Source: Streptomyces sp. SS1-1 | GTDB lineage: Bacteria > Actinomycetota > Actinomycetes > Streptomycetales > Streptomycetaceae | DNA length: 64,000 nt | Direction: 5' to 3' | Assembly (NCBI RefSeq): GCF_008973465.1 | Contig: NZ_WBXN01000004.1 | Coordinates: 5,558,501 to 5,622,500 of the forward strand | Shown here: positions 51,921-63,900 of the stretch, one piece after another | Layout of the letters: each line of letters begins with the position of its first letter | Position numbering within the stretch: position 1 is the stretch's first letter | Notes under the pieces: generated by a model | What the model was told of the DNA's origin: nothing | The model's input: only the letters and a program-made list of their open reading frames with translations | The model's database searches: none | Position numbers and translations under genes: made by a program

Positions 51921-51967
51921 CGAAGGGGCCCGGTACGACGCGCAGTGCGTCGTACCGGGCCCCTTCG
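51921..51967 (-). terminator. Strong terminator of argG
   Basis: A perfect 21-bp stem (51921-51941 with 51947-51967) with a 5-base loop lies 24 bp past the argG stop. It is one of the longest perfect hairpins in the window. Confidence 0.9.
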
Positions 51968-51990
51968 AGGTCCGTCCTCCGGTGCCGCCG

Positions 51991-53445
51991 TCAGTCCGTG
52001 CCGGACTCCATCGCGGCGCGGTCCAGCAGCGCGTCCTCCTCGGACACCTCGCCGCGCGAGGCGATCGCCTCGGCGCCGCCCTCGGGCAGCTCCGGCATGG
52101 TGCCGATGAGGCCGGTCGCGGCGGCCTGGGAGGCGCCGATGGTGGGGCTGCCGGTGCCGATCAGGCCGAGGCCGACGTACTGCTCCAGCTTGGCGCGGGA
52201 GTCGGCGATGTCCAGGTTGCGCATGGTCAGCTGGCCGATGCGGTCGACGGGACCGAAGGCCGAGTCCTCGGTGCGCTCCATGGAGAGCTTGTCCGGGTGG
52301 TAGGAGAACGCCGGGCCCGTGGTGTCGAGGATCGAGTAGTCCTCGCCGCGCCGCAGCCGCAGCGTCACCTCGCCGGTGATCGCGGCGCCGACCCAGCGCT
52401 GGAGCGACTCGCGGATCATCAGCGCCTGCGGGTCCAGCCAGCGGCCCTCGTACATCAGCCGGCCGAGGCGCCGGCCCTCGTTGTGGTACTGGGCGAGGGT
52501 GTCCTCGTTGTGGATCGCGTTGACCAGGCGCTCGTACGCGGCGTGCAGCAGGGCCATGCCCGGCGCCTCGTAGATGCCGCGGCTCTTGGCCTCGATGATC
52601 CGGTTCTCGATCTGGTCGGACATGCCCAGGCCGTGCCGGCCGCCGATGGCGTTGGCCTCCATCACCAGGTCGACGGCGGAGGCGAACTCCTTGCCGTTGA
52701 TGGTGACGGGGCGGCCCTGCTCGAAGCCGATCGTCACGTCCTCGGGGGCGATGTCGACGGACGGGTCCCAGAACCGGACGCCCATGATCGGCTCGACCGT
52801 CTCGATGCCGGTGTCCAGGTGCTCCAGGGTCTTGGCCTCGTGGGTGGCGCCCCAGATGTTGGCGTCGGTGGAGTACGCCTTCTCGGTCGCGTCCCGGTAC
52901 GGCAGGCCGTGGGCGACCAGCCACTCCGACATCTCCTTGCGGCCGCCGAGCTCCGTCACGAAGTGGGCGTCCAGCCAGGGCTTGTAGATCCGCAGGTGCG
53001 GGTTGGCGAGCAGGCCGTAGCGGTAGAACCGCTCGATGTCGTTGCCCTTGTAGGTCGAGCCGTCGCCCCAGATCTGGACGTCGTCCTCCAGCATCGCCCG
53101 CACCAGCAGGGTGCCGGTGACGGCACGGCCCAGCGGCGTCGTGTTGAAGTACGCGCGCCCGCCGGAGCGGATGTGGAACGCGCCGCAGGTGAGCGCGGCC
53201 AGCCCCTCCTCGACGAGGGCGGCGCGGCAGTCGACCAGGCGCGCGACCTCGGCGCCGTAGGTCTTGGCGCGGCCGGGCACCGACGCGATGTCGGGCTCGT
53301 CGTACTGGCCGATGTCGGCGGTGTAGGTGCACGGGACGGCGCCCTTGTCGCGCATCCAGGCGACCGCGACCGAGGTGTCGAGACCGCCGGAGAAGGCGAT
53401 GCCGACCCGTTCGCCGGTGGGCAGGGAGGTGAGGACCTTGGACAT
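51991..53445 (-). CDS. argG: Argininosuccinate synthase
   Basis: This 484-residue type II (long) enzyme ligates citrulline and aspartate with ATP. Motifs are GIAFSGGLDTSVAVAWM (PP-loop ATP pyrophosphatase), GDGSTYKGNDIERFYRY and YSTDANIWGATHEAKTLEHL. It starts at ATG 53445 (MSKVLTSLPTGERV), which matches the S. coelicolor protein as I recall it. The ATGs at 53463 lie in a candidate arginine operator. Followed by a strong terminator, it is a single-gene unit between murA/DUF4236 and aconitase. Confidence 0.96.
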   Translation of the reverse strand: MSKVLTSLPTGERVGIAFSGGLDTSVAVAWMRDKGAVPCTYTADIGQYDEPDIASVPGRAKTYGAEVARLVDCRAALVEEGLAALTCGAFHIRSGGRAYFNTTPLGRAVTGTLLVRAMLEDDVQIWGDGSTYKGNDIERFYRYGLLANPHLRIYKPWLDAHFVTELGGRKEMSEWLVAHGLPYRDATEKAYSTDANIWGATHEAKTLEHLDTGIETVEPIMGVRFWDPSVDIAPEDVTIGFEQGRPVTINGKEFASAVDLVMEANAIGGRHGLGMSDQIENRIIEAKSRGIYEAPGMALLHAAYERLVNAIHNEDTLAQYHNEGRRLGRLMYEGRWLDPQALMIRESLQRWVGAAITGEVTLRLRRGEDYSILDTTGPAFSYHPDKLSMERTEDSAFGPVDRIGQLTMRNLDIADSRAKLEQYVGLGLIGTGSPTIGASQAAATGLIGTMPELPEGGAEAIASRGEVSEEDALLDRAAMESGTD

Positions 53446-53452
53446 AGGAAGA

Positions 53453-53483
53453 GTATGCATCATCTCGCATGGTCATGCAATGC
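53453..53483 (-). promoter_or_regulatory. Candidate ArgR (ARG box) operator of argG
   Basis: Three TGCAT/ATGCA elements lie within 31 bp just upstream of the argG start (ATGCAT at 53455, GCATGG at 53467 and ATGCAA at 53474). This resembles TGCAT-type ARG boxes of actinobacteria and sits where a repressor would block the promoter or start. Confidence 0.55.
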
Positions 53484-53596
53484 GGGCCGGCATGGGCCCC
53501 GTCTGGTCCCGGCCGGGTGGGGTAAGAGGGGTGAAGTGCCGATAGCGGGGCATGGCGCGCCCCGGGCATGACCATCGGAGCCTCATGTACTAGAGT

Positions 53597-53614
53597 TATC
53601 TCGACATCGAGATA
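53597..53614. promoter_or_regulatory. Palindrome TATCTCGACATCGAGATA, candidate TamR-type site
   Basis: TATCTCGA and TCGAGATA flank CA to form an 18-bp palindrome 143 bp upstream of the aconitase start. The sequence is close to the site I recall for TamR, a MarR-family regulator that controls aconitase in Streptomyces during oxidative stress. Confidence 0.6.
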
Positions 53615-53670
53615 TCTGCCGAGGCGTACCGCAGTCGCACGCTTTCGCTGGGTCTGGCAGTAAGGCGTAC

Positions 53671-53689
53671 CTAACTTAGCCTTACCTTA
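53671..53689. promoter_or_regulatory. Candidate iron box (DmdR/IdeR type)
   Basis: CTAACTTAGCCTTACCTTA matches about 13 of 19 positions of the actinobacterial iron-box consensus TTAGGTTAGGCTAACCTAA and is preceded by related TAAGGC-CCTAA elements. It lies 68 bp before the aconitase start. Iron-dependent control would fit an Fe-S enzyme. The 311-bp gap 53446-53756 otherwise holds promoter DNA only. Confidence 0.6.
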
Positions 53690-53756
53690 GCGGATCGGCC
53701 TGGACGGCGTGGCGGCAGGATGCGGTGGTAAGCGCACAAAAATGAAGGAGACTGTC

Positions 53757-56474
<2,718 letters not shown>

Positions 56475-56513
56475 GCGGTCCGCTCCGCAAGGAGCAGGTA
56501 CGGCACGGCAGTC

Positions 56514-56550
56514 GAGGGCCGCATCCCCGGAGGACGGGGGTGCGGCCCTC
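56514..56550 (+). terminator. Terminator of aconitase
   Basis: A 15-bp stem (56514-56528 with 56536-56550, one G-T pair) and 7-base loop separate aconitase from the convergent DUF2201 gene. Confidence 0.8.
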
Positions 56551-56583
56551 CGCCGTACCCCCGGCCACCCCACCCGGCCGGCC

Positions 56584-57974
56584 TCAGCCGATGGTGACGA
56601 CCCGCGCCCACGGCGGCGGGGCGTCCGGCACGTACTCCGGGTCGTTCTCGTTCACCGCGCGGGCCGGACGCGGGAAGAGCCCCACGACCGTACGGCACGG
56701 CGGTTGCGCGGACGGCCAGGGCGTCTGGCCGTCCGTCAGCGCGACGATCACGTCCGGGCGGGGCCGGGAGCGCAGCGCCCGCGCGAAACCGGAGCGCAGA
56801 TCCGTGCCCCCGCCGCCGATCAGCTCCAGGGCCTCGGCACGGCAGATCGCCACGGCGATCCCGGCCGCCGCGTCGCAGGAGATCACCGACACCAGATCGC
56901 GCCGCCCAGTTCGGCGTCGCTCACCGAACCCGAGGTGTCGATCACCACGCACACCCGGGGCGGAGTACGGCGCAGACTCGGCAGCACCGCCCCGGGGACG
57001 GCGGTCGAGCGGCGGGACGGACGCCGGTAGCTGTGGTTCTCGCCCACCCCGGGCGCCCCGGCCGCCGACCGCACGGCGGAGCCCAGCAACTGCCGCCACG
57101 GCTGCGGCGGACGGAACGCCTCGTCCGCCCACCGCCGCCAGCCCTCCGGAGCCTCGCCCGGGCGGCCCTTGATGCCCTCGGCCACCCGGAAGCGCACCGC
57201 GTCCCGCTGCTGCCGCGTCAGCCCGTTCGCGCCCTCGGGCCCCAGCTCCCAGGGCCGTGCCTCGCCGTCGGAGCCGCCGCCGCAGTCCAGCCAGGACAGG
57301 TCCGAGGCGAGCCCGGTCATCGAGGACGTCCGCAGGTACTCCTCCATCAGCAGCCCGTCGGGCAGCCCCAGCAGCGACGGCAGCACCGCCCCGGCCGGCC
57401 GGAGCAGACCGTCGCCGTAGATGTCGTCGTTGATCTCGAAGTCGGCGGCGATGTTCCGGCGCAACCGCTCGCCCGGACCGTACGCCTCGTTCTCGCGCGC
57501 GTACCGCAGACCGCGCTCATGGTGGTCCCGCAGGAGATGGGACACCTCGTGCACCCAGACGCCCGCCAGATCCTCCACCGGCGTGCGGGCCACGAAGCCG
57601 GGGGAGACGTAGCAGCGCCAGTACGCGTCGACCGCCATCGTCGGCACCGACCGGTCCTCCACCACGTGGAGCGCGAAGAGCGCGGCGGCCAGATAGGGCC
57701 GCACCGCCACCGCGTGCAGCCGGGCCGCCATCAGCTTCTCCCGGTCCAACGGCAGCCCGGGAGGACCGCCCCCGGGACGAGGCCCGGCCGGCACCGTGGG
57801 GACGGTGACCCCCACCGGGCGCGGCGGCGAAGGCGGCACCATCGGCCGCGGCACGGGCCGCGCACCGCCCGAGCCTCCGGCCGTCGCCGCGCGTGCGGTG
57901 CCTGCGCCTCCAGACGCCGCGCCGCCCGCCCCTCCGGTCGCCCGCAGCCCCCGCGCCCCCACACCCCCGCTCAC
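56584..57974 (-). pseudogene. DUF2201 metallopeptidase/VWA-like gene with out-of-frame deletion
   Basis: From GTG 57974 (GTGA overlap with the ATPase gene) the product has a Gly/Pro-rich leader. A DUF2201-type domain follows with the zinc motif HEVSH (in GVWVHEVSHLLRDHHERG), then the VWA start RVCVVIDTSGSVSDAELG. At about 56900-56908 the frame shifts, and the VWA domain continues in another frame as RRDLVSVISCDAA ... GGGGTDLRSGF ... VIVALTDGQTPWP to 56584. Compared with similar proteins about 15 codons around the missing helix are lost. The metal-ion-dependent adhesion site parts DTSGS, the Thr and TDG are otherwise intact, so the break is recent or an assembly error. Confidence 0.75.
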
Positions 57975-59206
57975 CGCCGCACCTGCGCCGCCCGCGCGAC
58001 CCCCACCGACCGTTCCGCCCGTTCGGACAGGCCGACGATCGACGCCAGACGTTCCACCGTCGCCGGGACCTCCCAGTCGTCGCGCCGCACCGCGGCCAGC
58101 GCCTTGGCCGGAGCCACCAGCAGGTCCGGTGCCCCCGTCTCCAGGGCGCGGACCAGCACCGCCCAGCCCGCCGCCCAGCGTTCCCGCTCCGGGCGGGCCC
58201 CCACGGCGGCCACCACCGCCTCCAGCGCGGCCTGCCGAAGGTCGCCGCGCTCGGGCAGCTCGGCGTTCTCGGGGTCGGCCAGCAGGAGTTCCGGGTCCGG
58301 CAGGTCCATCCGGTCGAGGTGGGCGAGGAGTTCCAGACCCGGGCCGTCTCCCACCGCGCCCCGTACCAGCAGTGCCAGCACGTCCCGGGACACCCCGGCC
58401 GCCGTGCCGAAGGCCAGCAGGGTCAGCGCGGCCTCCCAGCTCCGGGGCGACGGCCAGGCCCCGCCGCGCCGCGTCTCGCTGCTCGGCAGGCGGTGGATCA
58501 GCGTGGGCCGCGCCTCGAGGAAGCCGCACACCGCGCGCCGGGCGAGCGCCACCGCCTCCGCCAGCCGTTCCGGGTCCAGCCGGGGCAGCTCGGCGCGGGG
58601 CCAGACCCCGCCCAGGCCGCGCACCACCACGTCCTTGTCGTGCACCCAGTACAGGTGGACGAACCGGTTGGCGAGCGGCGGGCTCAGCTCCCACCCGTCC
58701 GCCGCCGACGCACGTGGGTTGGCGGCCGCCACGATCCGCACGCCGTGCGGAAGTTGCAGGGCACCGACCTTCCGCTCCAGGACGACCCTCAGCAGCGCGG
58801 CCTGCACGGCCGGGGTCGCGGTGGACAGCTCGTCCAGGAAGAGCAGGCCGCGCCCGGCCCGGACCAGCTCCACGGCCCACTGCGGCGGAGCCATCGGCAC
58901 CCCGCGCACCGCCGGGTCGTCACCCACGATCGGCAGCCCGGAGAAGTCGGTCGGCTCGTGGACGCTGGCGATCACGGTGGTCAGCGGAAGATCGAGGGAC
59001 GCGGCGAGCTGGGTGAGGGCCGCGGTCTTGCCGATGCCCGGTTCGCCCCAGAGCAGGACCGGCAGATCGGCCGCGACGGCGAGGGTGAGCGCTTCGAGCT
59101 GCTCGTCGGGGCGCGGTTCGGTGGTCGTGGTCCGCAGGAGCGACAGAAGATCGCCGGCCACGGCGAGTTGACGGTCGACGGCAGGCATGAGGGCAGGGGA
59201 AGTCAT
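57971..59206 (-). CDS. MoxR-type AAA+ ATPase
   Basis: The protein has 411 residues from ATG 59206 (MTSPALMPAVDRQLAVAG). The AAA+ core has Walker A LLWGEPGIGKTAAL, Walker B GLLFLDELSTA, sensor 1 RIVAAANPR and an arginine-finger region LANRFVHLYW. MoxR ATPases act as chaperones that insert metal or remodel VWA-domain partners. The next gene encodes a metallopeptidase/VWA protein overlapping by GTGA, the classic MoxR-VWA pairing. Confidence 0.88.
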   Translation of the reverse strand: MTSPALMPAVDRQLAVAGDLLSLLRTTTTEPRPDEQLEALTLAVAADLPVLLWGEPGIGKTAALTQLAASLDLPLTTVIASVHEPTDFSGLPIVGDDPAVRGVPMAPPQWAVELVRAGRGLLFLDELSTATPAVQAALLRVVLERKVGALQLPHGVRIVAAANPRASAADGWELSPPLANRFVHLYWVHDKDVVVRGLGGVWPRAELPRLDPERLAEAVALARRAVCGFLEARPTLIHRLPSSETRRGGAWPSPRSWEAALTLLAFGTAAGVSRDVLALLVRGAVGDGPGLELLAHLDRMDLPDPELLLADPENAELPERGDLRQAALEAVVAAVGARPERERWAAGWAVLVRALETGAPDLLVAPAKALAAVRRDDWEVPATVERLASIVGLSERAERSVGVARAAQVRR

Positions 59207-59230
59207 GAGCATCACCAGGTGAGTCGAGTC

Positions 59231-59320
59231 GAAGGAGAGCGAGGGAGAGCGAGGGAAAGCGAAGGAGAGCGAAGGGGGAGCGAAAGAGAGAGAGGGGGAG
59301 CCGTGTGGGCTGAAGGGGGG
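59231..59320. repeat. Polypurine tract with 10-bp repeats
   Basis: About 90 bp are almost pure purine on the plus strand. From 59231 to 59270 the unit GARGGARAGC repeats four times with few changes, then degenerates. It lies in the leader of the ATPase gene, so its transcript starts pyrimidine-rich. Confidence 0.75.
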
Positions 59321-59330
59321 GGAGGAGAGG

Positions 59331-60746
59331 TCAGGCCGCCAGGCCCGTGCGCGGGCGCGCCCTGTTGCCGCGCTTCTCGCGCCAGACGGGAGGTGTCCGC
59401 CGGTCGAGCCGAGGCGGGCGCGCCTCCGCCCCGCCACCTGCGGCAGGGTGCTCGGGGACGAGCCCGGAGCGGAACAGCCCGTGTGCGACCCGGCGGGCCA
59501 GGGCCGACTCCAGCTCGTCCCGGAGCGGCCCGTCCCGCAGGACGGCACCGGGGCCGAGCAGCTCCTCGACGACGGCCAGCGCCCCGGTGACATCACCATG
59601 CCGCAACCGCATCCGCACCGCGGGCAGTTGCTCGGGGCTGCGGTGCACGGCGTCGATGGCCCGCAGACAGGGCAGCGCGGGCCCGCCGAGCGCGACCAGC
59701 AGTTCCTCCCGGCGCACTTCGACGGGGTCGTGGTCGACGGCGGTCAGCACTCCGTCGCGCAGTGCGATGCGGTGCACCTCGCCGCGGCACTCCACCCGAT
59801 GCGGATCGGCGGCCTCGACAGCCGGGCCGCTCCCGGGTGCCGTACCGAACGGCGGAAGCGCGGCGGCGACCAGCGGATGCAGCCGGTCGGCCGTGATCAA
59901 CCCGGCCCGCAGCAGCTCCAGATCGGGCAGGACCCGTGCCGCTACCTCCGGCAGTACCGGCAGCGTGGCCACGTCCCCCGCGGGCAGCGCGAGGGGCCGT
60001 ACGCCGGGCGCGTGACCGTCGTCGGGCGCGACGAGTTCCAGTATGGCCCGGTCGCGGGTGCCGAGCCGCACGGTGAACGCCCCCCGCGGGCCAAGCCCCT
60101 CGGCCCGCAGCAACAGCTCGGCCTCGGCGGCCCAACTGCTCGTGGCCCAGGGGGAGTCGGGGGCTTCCCTGGCGGCCCAACTGCTCGTGGCCCAGGCGGA
60201 GTCGGGGTCGTCCCTCAGGCCGCATCGGCCGGTCAGCTCGCCGCTGCGCCCGGCGTCCCACAGATGCCGGTGCAGATCGAGCCGGAACCGCCGGTCCGGG
60301 TACGGGTGCGGATGGTGCCCCCGGGAGCGCCCGTCGCCGGACTCGTCCCACAGGGCCAGCGACATCCGCTGCCCGGCGTCCGCCCAGGCGGGCGGTGTAC
60401 GCACCACGAGGTGCAGGGAGCCCGGGTAACGGGCCAGGGAGAGGGTGAGGCCGGGGCGGAGCCGTCCGTCGGGGGCGATCCGGGGCATGTGCCAGCGCAG
60501 CAGGTCCGGCGCGAGCCGGCGCAGGTCCGCGCGGAGACGGGCGGCGAGGTCGGTGCCGTGGCGGGTGCGCACGGCGCGCAGATCGAGATCGACATCGACG
60601 CGGGCGGCGGCACAGGCCCCGGTCCAGTCACCGGCGAGACGCCGGGCGGTCGCGGTCTCGATCATGGACGGTGGCACGGCGTACTCGCGTACGCGCTGCC
60701 ACATCGACAGGCGGGTAGGAATCGCGGGCGCGAAGTGAGATGCCAT
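59331..60746 (-). CDS. Uncharacterised protein of the MoxR/VWA trio
   Basis: The 471-residue soluble protein from ATG 60746 (AAGGTGAG ribosome site) has helical regions rich in Arg and Asp and conserved-looking segments such as RYPGSLHLVVRTPPAW, VDHDPVEVRREELLVAL and VRMRLRHGDVTGALAVVEELL. A 15-residue stretch (PDSxWATSSWAAxEA) is duplicated in tandem in the middle. I do not recognise a named family. It lies upstream of the ATPase and DUF2201/VWA genes on the same strand and is likely part of the same machinery. Confidence 0.7.
   Translation of the reverse strand: MASHFAPAIPTRLSMWQRVREYAVPPSMIETATARRLAGDWTGACAAARVDVDLDLRAVRTRHGTDLAARLRADLRRLAPDLLRWHMPRIAPDGRLRPGLTLSLARYPGSLHLVVRTPPAWADAGQRMSLALWDESGDGRSRGHHPHPYPDRRFRLDLHRHLWDAGRSGELTGRCGLRDDPDSAWATSSWAAREAPDSPWATSSWAAEAELLLRAEGLGPRGAFTVRLGTRDRAILELVAPDDGHAPGVRPLALPAGDVATLPVLPEVAARVLPDLELLRAGLITADRLHPLVAAALPPFGTAPGSGPAVEAADPHRVECRGEVHRIALRDGVLTAVDHDPVEVRREELLVALGGPALPCLRAIDAVHRSPEQLPAVRMRLRHGDVTGALAVVEELLGPGAVLRDGPLRDELESALARRVAHGLFRSGLVPEHPAAGGGAEARPPRLDRRTPPVWREKRGNRARPRTGLAA
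60126..60215. repeat. 45-bp in-frame duplication
   Basis: The segment starting GGCGGCCCAACTGCTCGTGG at 60126 is repeated at 60171 with few differences. It duplicates 15 residues in the trio protein. Confidence 0.75.
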
Positions 60747-60871
60747 CAGCACTCACCTTGCGCGGACGATTCCCCCAATCCACGAGAGGAGAAGTTCTTC
60801 ATCGCGCGCATCATAGGCACGCCGTTCACGATCTGTCACCAGCGATATGGGCCGGGCCGAGGACACGCACA

Positions 60872-60899
60872 GGGTGCCGGCCCCCACGGACCGGCACCC
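60872..60899 (-). terminator. Terminator of the GH92 gene
   Basis: A 9-bp GGGTGCCGG/CCGGCACCC stem (60872-60880 with 60891-60899) lies 24 bp beyond the GH92 stop. Confidence 0.65.
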
Positions 60900-60922
60900 C
60901 GCACGTACATCAACCAGCCTGC

Positions 60923-63900
60923 TCAGCCCAGCAGTTCGACCTCCGCCAGGGTCGCCTCACCCGTGAGGACCAGGCGGTACTTCGCGTACGAGCCCGGTGA
61001 CTTCACGGAGAAGGCGCGGGTCTGCCGGTCCCAGGTGAAGGTCTCCCCGGAGCGCTCGTCCAGGGTCTTCCACTTGGAGCCGTCCTTCGACGCCTGGAGC
61101 TTCCAGCCCGCCGGTGCCTTCGTACGGTCCGACGGTGACGTCAGCGTGTACTGCACGGCCTTGGCGGCCTTCGCCACCGGCAGGTCCACCGAGGTGACGG
61201 CCGCCTGGGTGGCGGACGTGTCGTCGAACAGCGCGCCCTCGCCCTTCACCAGGTCGGCGCGGGGCGTGGGCACCTTGTCGTCCTGGGTGATGGAGACCGG
61301 TGCCGCGTTCTTCCCGGTGCCCCACGAGGACGGCTTGGCGCCCATGTCGAACTCCAGGACACCGCCCTTCGCGATCACCGAGTGGGGCAGCGACGTCGCC
61401 TTCCACGGCACGCCGTTGACCCTCAGCCCCTGGACGTACACGTTGCGGGCGCTGTTCTTCGGCGCCTTCACGACCAGCGTGCGGCCGTTCTCCAGGTGGA
61501 TCGTCGCCTTCGTGAACAGGGGCGAGCCGATCGCGTACTCGCCGCTGCCCATCACCAGCGGGTAGAAGCCCAGCGCGGAGAACAGGTACCAGGCCGACTG
61601 CTCGCCGTTGTCCTCGTCACCGTGGTAGCCCTGCCCGATCTCGCTGCCGACGTACAGCCGGGACAGCACCTCACGGACGTTCTTCTGCGTCTTCCACGGC
61701 TGACCGGCCGCGTTGTACATGTAGTTCACATGGTGCGCGACCTGGTTGGAGTGCCCGTACATGCCCATCCGGACGTCCCGCGCCTCCGTCATCTCGTGGA
61801 TGACACCGCCGTAGGAGCCGACGAAGTCGGGGGAGGCCGTCTCCGGGGTGGCGAAGTACTCGTCGAGCTTGTCCGCGAGACCGCTGCGGCCGCCGTACAG
61901 GTTCGCGAGGCCGCGGCTGTCCTGGGGCGCGGTGAACGCGTAGCCCCAGCCATTGGTCTCCGTGTAGTCGTGGCCCCACACGCGCGGGTCGTACTTCGAG
62001 GACTCGACCCGCCAGTCGCCCTTCGCGTCCCGGCCCTGGAAGAAGCCGGCCTTCGTGTCGAAGAGGTTGACGTAGTCCTGGGCGCGGTTCAGGAAGTACG
62101 CGGACTCCTCCTTGTACCGCTTGTCGCCCGTCTTCTTGTAGAGCGCCTGGCCCATCTTCGCGATGCCGTAGTCGTTGAGGTAGCCCTCCAGCGCCCACGA
62201 CAGGCCCTCGTGCGTCTCGGTGCCGGTGTAGCCGAGGAACGGCGACGTCGCCATGCCCTTGCGGCCCACACCGGACGACGGCGGCACCACGGTCGCGTTC
62301 TTCACGGCCGCGTCGTACGCCGACTTCGCGTCGAAGCCGACGCCCTTGACGTACGCGTCCGCGAACGCCACGTCCGAGGAGGTGCCCGTCATCAGGTCCG
62401 CGTAGCCCGGCGAGGACCAGCGGGAGGTCCAGCCGCCGTCCTTGTACTGCTGCACGAACCCGTCGACCATCTCGCCCGCCTGCCCCGGTGTGAGCAGCGA
62501 GTACGCCGGCCAGGTGGTGCGGTAGGTGTCCCAGAAGCCGTTGTTGACGTACACCTTGCCGTCGACGATCTTCGCGCCGGTGTGCGTCGGGGTGTCCGGG
62601 TTCGGCATCTTCGAGAACGGCGACGCGTACTGGTACTTCGAACCGACCTTCTCGAAGCCGGAGTTCGGGTACAGGTACAGCCGGTACAGGCTGGAGTACA
62701 GCGTGGTCAGCTGGTCCGGCGTCGCGCCCTCGACGGTCACCTTGCCGAGCAGCTTGTCCCACTGCCGCTGGGCCCGCGTCTTCACGGCGTCGAAGGAGGC
62801 GCCGTCGATCTCCTGGCGCAGGTTGTCCTTGGCCTGGTCGATGCTGATGAGGGACGTGGCGAGCCGCAGCGTCACGGTGCGGTCGGCCCCGGCGTCGAAG
62901 CGCAGATGCCCCTTCACCCCGCTGGCGGACCCGCCGGTCACCGGCTTGTCGAAGGTGCCGTAGACGAAGAGGCGGGTCGCGCCCGTCGACAGCCCGGACT
63001 TCACGTCCGAGTAGCCGGTGACGATCCCGTTCTCCTTGTCGAGGGTCAGCCCCGCCTGGTCGGTGACGTTGTCGAACAGGACGCTCGCGTCGTCACCGGG
63101 GTAGGTGAAGCGCAGCACCGCCGCGTGGTCCGTCGGCGCCATCTCCGCCTTCAGCCCGTTCTCGAACCGCACCCCGTAGTAGTACGGCCGCGCGGTCTCG
63201 TTCTCGTGCTTGAACGCGAGCGCGCGCGCCGAACGCCCGGTGTCGGGGGTGCCGGAGGCGGCCGACGGCATCACCTGGAACGTCTGCCGGTCACCCATCC
63301 ACGGGCTGGGCTCATGGCTGGCGCTGAACGCCTGGATCGTCGGCAGGTTGTCCGCGTTGTTCGCGCGGGCGTAGTCGTACAGCCAGCTCAGCGAGCCCGC
63401 GTTGGTCACCGGGGTCCAGAAGTTGAAGCCGTGCGGCACGGCCGTCGCCGGGAAGTTGTTGCCGCGCGAGAAGCCGCCGCTGGACAGGGTGCCGCGGGTG
63501 GTGAGCGCGTAGTCGGACAGGTGCGCCTTCGGCTTCTCGGGCGCGACCTCCTTCAGCGCCACGTCGTCCAGCCAGCCCCGGAACTTCGCCGGGCCCTTGG
63601 GGGAGTCGTACGCCACCAGGATGCGGTCGACGGTCTTGCCGTGCGCGACCGAGCCGATCCGGGAGACGACGTTGTTCCACTGGTTGACGTACAGCACCTT
63701 CGACGCGCCCTGACCGCGCGGCGAGAGGGGGAAGCCGTGCTGGTCGGCGGCGCCGAGGTCGCTGAGGTAGGTGCCGTCGGTGAAGGCCAGGTCGACGGAG
63801 ACGTTCGTGGCGTCGTAGTCCCGGTCGCCGTCCGCCATCGACGGGAAGACCCGGTAGGACAGCTGGGTGTCCCGGCCGACGGCCACGTTCACGTCGTAGA

